From: UBA5704 sp036264355
Lineage (GTDB): Bacteria; Acidobacteriota; Thermoanaerobaculia; Multivoradales; UBA5704
Reading direction: 5' to 3'
Length of the DNA: 64,000 nt
NCBI GenBank assembly: GCA_036264355.1
Contig: DATARD010000135.1
Coordinates: forward strand, 1 to 64,000
Numbering within the stretch: the stretch's first letter is position 1; each line of letters opens with the position of its first letter. The notes under the pieces are model-generated. The model was not told the DNA's origin and did no database searches. It saw only the letters and a list, made by a program, of their open reading frames with translations. Below are positions 59,329-64,000 of this stretch, piece by piece. The position numbers and the translations under genes were made by a program.

Positions 59329-60201
59329 TTGCCCTCCCCCGCCCTGAGCGTGCTCATTCCGGACCTCGACTCCCCCCTGATCGGGAGGACGCTCGAGGCC
59401 CTTGCCGCCCAGGGCGCTCCAGGGCCGGACGTCGAGGTCCTGGTGGTCGGCCGCGACGCGCCGGGGCAGGTGCCGCGCGGCCTGCTGCTCGAAACGGCCG
59501 AGCGCCTGAGCCCGGCGGCCGCCCGCAACCGCGCGGTGGCCGCCGCCCGCGGCCAGCGCATCCTGTTCACCGACGCCGACTGCCGGCCCGCTCCCGGCTG
59601 GGTGGCGAAGCTGGCCGCGGCGCTCGATGCCGCGCCGGTCGCCGGCGGCGCGGTGACCTTCCCCACCGCTCCGCAAGCGACCAACGTCTGGGCCCTGGCG
59701 GACAACATCGCCTCGTTCCACGAGCTGCTCGCCGACCGGCCGGCGGAGTCCGACACCCGCGGTCCGATCGGCAGTCTCAATCTCGCGCTGCGCCGGGACG
59801 CCTGGGACACAGTCGGTCCGTTCGACGAATCGCTCCCCACCAGCGAGGACCACGACTGGGTGCTGCGCGCCCGCCGCGCCGGCCTCGCCACCGCGTTCGT
59901 GCCGGACGCGCTGGTGGAGCACGCCGCGGTGCGCGCCTCGCGCAGCGATCTCGAAGCGCACGCCGCCTGGTACGGCCACTGCTTCCATCACTTCCGCACC
60001 CTCCACCCCGGGGTCTTCGCCGGCGGCCCCACCTGGCGCACCCCGCGCCGCCTGCGCCTCACCGCACCGCTCAAGGCGGTGACCGGCGCGCTGGCGATCT
60101 TCCGGAAGCATCCGTCACTGCGGCCCTGCTGGCGGGCGTTGCCGGGGGTGGTGGCGTTCCGGCGGGCGTGGTACCGGGCGGTGTTGGAGGGGTGGGGTTG
60201 A
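59329..60201 (+). CDS. Family 2 glycosyltransferase
   Basis: 290 aa. The start is most likely TTG 59329, 15 bp after the dehydrogenase stop. GT-A fold: LSVLIPDLDSPLIGRTLEAL, a VEVLVVGRD strand, AAARNRAVAAARGQRILF, then the metal-binding DXD in TDADCRP (82-84). The acceptor side has IGSLNLALRRDAWDTVGPFD and ESLPTSEDHDWVLRARRAG with the ED..W motif. The C-terminal 60 residues are basic and amphipathic, possibly membrane-associated. It transfers an activated sugar to an unknown acceptor, possibly the NRPS product or an envelope glycan. Its stop is 4 bp from the stop of the convergent exporter gene. Confidence 0.88.
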   Translation: MPSPALSVLIPDLDSPLIGRTLEALAAQGAPGPDVEVLVVGRDAPGQVPRGLLLETAERLSPAAARNRAVAAARGQRILFTDADCRPAPGWVAKLAAALDAAPVAGGAVTFPTAPQATNVWALADNIASFHELLADRPAESDTRGPIGSLNLALRRDAWDTVGPFDESLPTSEDHDWVLRARRAGLATAFVPDALVEHAAVRASRSDLEAHAAWYGHCFHHFRTLHPGVFAGGPTWRTPRRLRLTAPLKAVTGALAIFRKHPSLRPCWRALPGVVAFRRAWYRAVLEGWG

Positions 60202-60205
60202 GCCG

Positions 60206-62446
60206 TTACGCCGTCGCCGCCTCGCGCGTCTCGTCCCCTTCGATCTGCGCCGTCACCAGCTCGTAGTACTTGCCGCCGCGGGCGAGCAGCTCTTCGTGGG
60301 TGCCGCTTTCGACGATCCGCCCCTGGTCCATCACCAGGATCACGTCGGCGTCGCGCACCGTGCTCAGGCGGTGGGCGATGACCACGCGGGTGCAGCGCAG
60401 AGCGGTCAGATTCTCCTGCACCGCTTTTTCGGTCACGGCGTCGAGAGCGCTGGTGGCCTCGTCCAGGATGAGGACCCTCGGCCGGCGGACCAGGGCGCGG
60501 GCGAGTGAGATACGCTGCCGCTGGCCGCCGGAGAGCGAGGCGCCGTTGTCGGCCAGGAAGCTGTCGTAACGCATCGGCATGGCCAGGATGTCGTCGTGGA
60601 TGCAGGCGAGCTGCGCCGCGTCCACCACCCGGGAGAGCGGCAGGGTGGGCTCGGTCAACGCGATGTTGGTGCGGATCGAGGCGCCGAAAAGGTGCGGCTG
60701 CTGGGCCACGAAGCCGAGCTGGCGGCGGAGCCAGCCGAGATCGAGATCGGCGAGGTCGATGCCGTCATAGAGGATGCGCCCGGTTTCAGGGCGGTAGAGG
60801 CCGGCGAGGAGCGCGGCGAGGGTCGACTTTCCCGAGCCCGAGGAGCCGACCACGGCCACCAGCCGGCCCGGCGGGATCTCCAGCGACACCTCGCGCACCG
60901 CCGGCGGCACGCTCAGCGCGTAGCGGAACGTCACCTCTTCGAGCACGATCTTTCCGGAGAGCGCCGCCGCCGGCCGCATCTTCTCCCCCTCCTGCTCGCG
61001 CGGCGCGTCGAACACGTCGTTGATGCGATCCAGATAGCTCCCCATGATCTGGAGCTGCGAGGCGGTGGTCACCAGCGTCGACAGCGGCGTCAGGAATCCC
61101 TGCGCCAGGGCGTTCAGCGCCAGCATCGAGCCGAGCGACAGCTCGCCGTGGACGACCAGCAAGCTGCCGTAGAGAAGGATCAGCAGCGGCGAGGCGGTGG
61201 TCAGCAGGTCGAGCACGCTGCTCACCACCGCGTCCAGCCGGCCGCGGTCGAGCGAGGCGTTGAGCTCGGTGACGAAGAGGTTCGACCAGTGCTGCACCGA
61301 CTGCCCTTCGGCCCCCGCCGCCTTGACCGTCTCGATGCCGGCCAGCAGCTCGAACTCGAAGCTCCGCGACTTGGCCTGCGCCTGGAGCGACTGCGACATG
61401 AGGTCGCGCTGGCGCATCCGCACCAGGAAGAAGAGGACGATGCGGATCGCTCCCAGGCCGGCGGCGAGGAGGCCCATCTTGGGATCGGCGAACAGCAGGA
61501 AGAGGAGATAGAGACCGACCATCGAGCCGTCGAGGACGGTCGACAGCGCACTGGAGGTGAGCAGCTCGCGGATCGTCGAGTTGCTGTTCAGCCGCATCGC
61601 CAGGTCGCCCGCCGAGCGCTGCTGGAAGAACAGATACGGCAGGCTGACCAGGTGCTCCAGGAACTCCAGGGCCAGCCGGGCGTCGAGGCGGGTGCGCAGG
61701 TAGAGGAGGAGGAAGGAGCGCACCAGGGACGACAACAGACGGAAGGCGAGGAGGCCGGCCACCCCGGCGGTCAAGACCCAGAGCAGGTGCAGATCGCCGC
61801 GCGGGATGACGCGGTCGACCAGCACGCCGGTGAGCACCGGCACCGCCAGGGCGAGCACCTGGAGCAGCACCGAGAGGACGATGATGCGCGTGATCAGGCC
61901 CGACTGCCCGAGCACCCGCCGCACGTAGCGGCCGACGCCGCGCGGCTTGCCGGGCTCGGGCTGGAACTCCTCGGTGGGCTCCAGAGTGAGCGCGACACCG
62001 GTGAACGAACGGTCGAGCTCGGCCCACGGCAGATGCTGCCGCCCGCCGGCCGGATCGACCACCCAGGCACCGCGCGCGTCGGTGCTCTCGAGCACCAGGA
62101 AGTGGCTGAACCGCCAGTGCAGGATGGCGCCCGGATCGAGGAATTCGAGCTGGCGGATGTCCGAGATCTGCACGCCCCGGCCGCGCAGCCCGAAATGCCG
62201 GGCGGTCTCCAGGATCGCGAAGGCGCTGGTGCCGTGGCGGCTCACCCCGGTGGCCTCGCGGACCTCGGAGAGGCTCACCGACTTGCCGTAGTACCCCATC
62301 ACCATGGCGAGGCAGGCGGGGCCGCAGTCGGTCGCCGTGGTCTGCTGCACGAAGGGGATGCGCCGCCGCCGGCCCAGGCGCAGACCGCCGAGGGCCGGGA
62401 AGCGCTCCAGGAGCGAAGGCGAATGGTCCGGGCGGTCTTCAGCCAT
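60206..62446 (-). CDS. Peptidase C39-containing ABC exporter (bacteriocin/NHLM type)
   Basis: 746 aa. Residues 30-160 are a C39 cysteine protease with an intact triad: Cys41 in QTTATDCGPACL, His115 in WRFSHFLVLE, Asp131 in VVDPAGG. The six-helix transmembrane region spans about 180-460. The ATPase has Walker A GSSGSGKST near 540, signature LSGGQRQRISLARAL, and Walker B LILDEATSALDA. Such transporters cut double-glycine leaders and export the peptide through a trans-envelope channel with an HlyD partner. That partner is the upstream gene, whose stop overlaps this ATG (ATGGCTGA). No small leader-peptide gene was found nearby, so the cargo is unknown; a lipopeptide cargo is possible but would not need the protease. 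Confidence 0.92.
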   Translation of the reverse strand: MAEDRPDHSPSLLERFPALGGLRLGRRRRIPFVQQTTATDCGPACLAMVMGYYGKSVSLSEVREATGVSRHGTSAFAILETARHFGLRGRGVQISDIRQLEFLDPGAILHWRFSHFLVLESTDARGAWVVDPAGGRQHLPWAELDRSFTGVALTLEPTEEFQPEPGKPRGVGRYVRRVLGQSGLITRIIVLSVLLQVLALAVPVLTGVLVDRVIPRGDLHLLWVLTAGVAGLLAFRLLSSLVRSFLLLYLRTRLDARLALEFLEHLVSLPYLFFQQRSAGDLAMRLNSNSTIRELLTSSALSTVLDGSMVGLYLLFLLFADPKMGLLAAGLGAIRIVLFFLVRMRQRDLMSQSLQAQAKSRSFEFELLAGIETVKAAGAEGQSVQHWSNLFVTELNASLDRGRLDAVVSSVLDLLTTASPLLILLYGSLLVVHGELSLGSMLALNALAQGFLTPLSTLVTTASQLQIMGSYLDRINDVFDAPREQEGEKMRPAAALSGKIVLEEVTFRYALSVPPAVREVSLEIPPGRLVAVVGSSGSGKSTLAALLAGLYRPETGRILYDGIDLADLDLGWLRRQLGFVAQQPHLFGASIRTNIALTEPTLPLSRVVDAAQLACIHDDILAMPMRYDSFLADNGASLSGGQRQRISLARALVRRPRVLILDEATSALDAVTEKAVQENLTALRCTRVVIAHRLSTVRDADVILVMDQGRIVESGTHEELLARGGKYYELVTAQIEGDETREAATA

Positions 62447-64000
62447 GCTCTTTCTCGAACACCGCTTTCAACGACGGCACGAGCACCCAGAGCAGGCGCT
62501 CCGAGCGGACGCGGACCTCCGCCGTGCCCTGCATGCCGTTGTGATAGCGGTAGGTCTTCCCCTCCGCCTCGAAGGTCGGCGACGGCAGGTGCGCCTTGAC
62601 CACCACCACCGGCCCGGTGACCTGCACCGTCTGCGCGATCGCCGGCCCGAGCGCGCGCTGCGCCTCGCCGGGGCCGATCACCTCGTCGCTGACCGAGCCC
62701 ACGGCGAGCTTCTGGTAGGCGTAGCGGTAGCCGGAGATCTCCAGCCGCAACGGCTGGCCGGCGCGCAAGAGCGGCCGGTACTGCCCCGGCACCACCACGG
62801 TCACCGTCGGCTCCGTGCTGCCGGCGGCGAGCGAGAGCACGGTCTGCCCCGGTTGCAGGTACTGCCCCGGGCGGACCAGGACGTCGTTGATGACGCCCGC
62901 GGCGGGCGACCGGAGATAGCGCTCCTCCAGGCGGGCACGGGCCAGCTCGCGCTCGGCGCGCAGCCCGATCAACGCCTGCTCCGCCGCGCCGCTCGACGGA
63001 TCGCGCAGCCGGTTGATGAGCTGGAGATTGAACTCGCGCTCGGCGCGGTCGAGGTCGGCGCGCTCGCGGCTGTCGTCGAAGCGCACCAGGAGCTGCCCGG
63101 CCTCGACCCGTTGCCCGGGAGCGATCTCGACGCCGACCACCATGCCCGGATTGCGCGCCGTCAGATCGGCCCGGCCGCCGGTCTCGACCACGGCGACGCC
63201 GGAGGCGTACTCGTCGATCGTCCCCAGCCAGGCATAGAGGAGGAAGCCGGCGAGCGCCGCCACCAGCACCCAGTAGGACCAGCGCGCCCAGGCCGGTGAG
63301 ATGCGCAGCGGATCGGCCTGGGTCTTCGGACGGAGCGTCTGCTCCACCACCTCGCGGCGGAAGAGGTTGGCGTCCGGCCCGCCGAGCGCCTCGGCGGCCA
63401 CGCCGTCGCGGTCGGCGAGCACCTGGGCGGCCAGCGACGGCGCGGCCTGCGCGGCGAGGCGTTCGAGATCCTCCTCCTCGCGGTCGCCGAATTCGGGCTT
63501 GCTCCCCTCGCGGACCGCGACGAGAACTCCCAGCTCGTGCCCGGCCGCGGTGACCGGCACGGCCAGCAGGCGCTCATCGCCGCGCCCGAGCGGGTCGTCC
63601 GCGCTGCGGTCGTAGCGGGGATCCTCGGCGGCCCGCGGCACGCGCACCGGCAGACCGCTGCGCAGCACGAAGCTGACCAGCCCCACCGCCGCGCTCTCGT
63701 AACGCCGGGCCGAGCTGTCCGGCTCGCGCGCCCACAGCTCCTCTTTCTCGGCATCGAACACCAGGAAGTAGGCACGGTCCGCCTGGACCAGATCGCGGGC
63801 CGCCTCCGCCACCAGGTCCGCGATCTGCTCGGGATCGTCGAGCAGGGAGAGCCGGCGCAGCAGCTCGACCAGCACGCTGCCCGAAATCCGCTGCGGCTCC
63901 TCCACCGTCTGCGCCGCGCTCTCCCCGGCCCGCCGCACCGCCGTCCGCAGCAGAGCGTCGAGCTCGCGCGGCGCCGGGGGGGCCTGGCTCAGGTAGTACA
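62439..64000 (-). CDS. HlyD-family adaptor with N-terminal GAF domain, 5' end outside window
   Basis: At least 520 aa visible. The frame stays open to the right edge without an ATG (…YYLSQAPPAPRELDALL before the first internal GTG at 63938), so the true start is beyond 64000. The visible N-terminus (about residues 40-190) is a GAF-like sensor (ILVELLRRLSLLDDPEQI-type helix, AYFLVFDAEKEELWAR, RLLAVPVTAAGHELGVLVAV). Then come a single membrane helix (WSYWVLVAALAGFLLYAWLG), a lipoyl-like hairpin (GMVVGVEIAPGQRVEAGQLL) and a beta-barrel (SGYRYAYQKLAVGSV). HlyD proteins link an inner-membrane exporter to the outer membrane. The GAF fusion may gate export by a cytoplasmic signal. It overlaps the exporter gene by 8 bp. 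Confidence 0.88.
   Translation of the reverse strand, partial: YYLSQAPPAPRELDALLRTAVRRAGESAAQTVEEPQRISGSVLVELLRRLSLLDDPEQIADLVAEAARDLVQADRAYFLVFDAEKEELWAREPDSSARRYESAAVGLVSFVLRSGLPVRVPRAAEDPRYDRSADDPLGRGDERLLAVPVTAAGHELGVLVAVREGSKPEFGDREEEDLERLAAQAAPSLAAQVLADRDGVAAEALGGPDANLFRREVVEQTLRPKTQADPLRISPAWARWSYWVLVAALAGFLLYAWLGTIDEYASGVAVVETGGRADLTARNPGMVVGVEIAPGQRVEAGQLLVRFDDSRERADLDRAEREFNLQLINRLRDPSSGAAEQALIGLRAERELARARLEERYLRSPAAGVINDVLVRPGQYLQPGQTVLSLAAGSTEPTVTVVVPGQYRPLLRAGQPLRLEISGYRYAYQKLAVGSVSDEVIGPGEAQRALGPAIAQTVQVTGPVVVVKAHLPSPTFEAEGKTYRYHNGMQGTAEVRVRSERLLWVLVPSLKAVFEKEHG

Overview
The window is about 64 kb of GC-rich bacterial DNA. It is dominated by three giant NRPS or hybrid PKS-NRPS genes on the minus strand. 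Large NRPS genes, a TIR-STAND protein, two leucine-dehydrogenase paralogues, and many dispersed and tandem repeats suggest a large-genome soil-type bacterium such as Acidobacteriota or Myxococcota. That is an inference; nothing here fixes the taxon.

Layout. (1) 1-338: start of a DUF748/AsmA-like membrane-anchored protein, cut by the left edge. (2) 382-27869: two translationally coupled genes. The first transcribed is a KS-AT-ACP plus three-module NRPS (15096-27869). The second is a FAAL-ACP plus four-module NRPS (382-15096), broken on paper by one in-frame amber codon inside the FAAL. (3) 28047-31480, plus strand: a type II toxin-antitoxin pair and a TIR/NB-ARC/TPR protein. (4) 31500-41313: a repeat-rich spacer, a leucine-dehydrogenase paralogue, a membrane glycosyltransferase, smc, a secreted protein, a DinB-like protein and tRNA-Thr(CGT). 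(5) 41.5-49.9 kb: a mobile-element-like island next to the tRNA. It holds excisionase-like HTH genes, an HNH remnant, a phage-type replication module (DUF1376 protein plus DnaC-like loader) and several toxin-antitoxin genes. Many of its small genes are frameshifted, and it contains a striking block of nested palindromes. (6) 50043-58025: a third NRPS, C-A-PCP-C-A-PCP-C. (7) 58202-64000: leucine dehydrogenase, family 2 glycosyltransferase, then a C39-peptidase ABC exporter and its GAF-HlyD partner.

How the assembly line may work (inference). Domain logic and terminal tails fit the order FAAL protein, then KS protein, then the third NRPS. The FAAL would load a fatty acid; four residues follow (Ala-like, unresolved, Ser, Thr), then one malonyl extension, then Pro-like, Ser, Ser, then an aliphatic residue and an aminoadipate-like residue. 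No thioesterase or reductase is visible. The line ends in a free condensation domain, which may be the release step. Residue predictions are by-eye readings of the nine-residue adenylation code aligned to GrsA.

The most unusual features are a family of small palindromic repeats inserted in frame in linkers and loops of the NRPS and TIR genes, the amber codon in the FAAL, a recent 3.16-kb module duplication with borders inside adenylation domains, and the palindrome mosaic and frameshift hotspot in the island.
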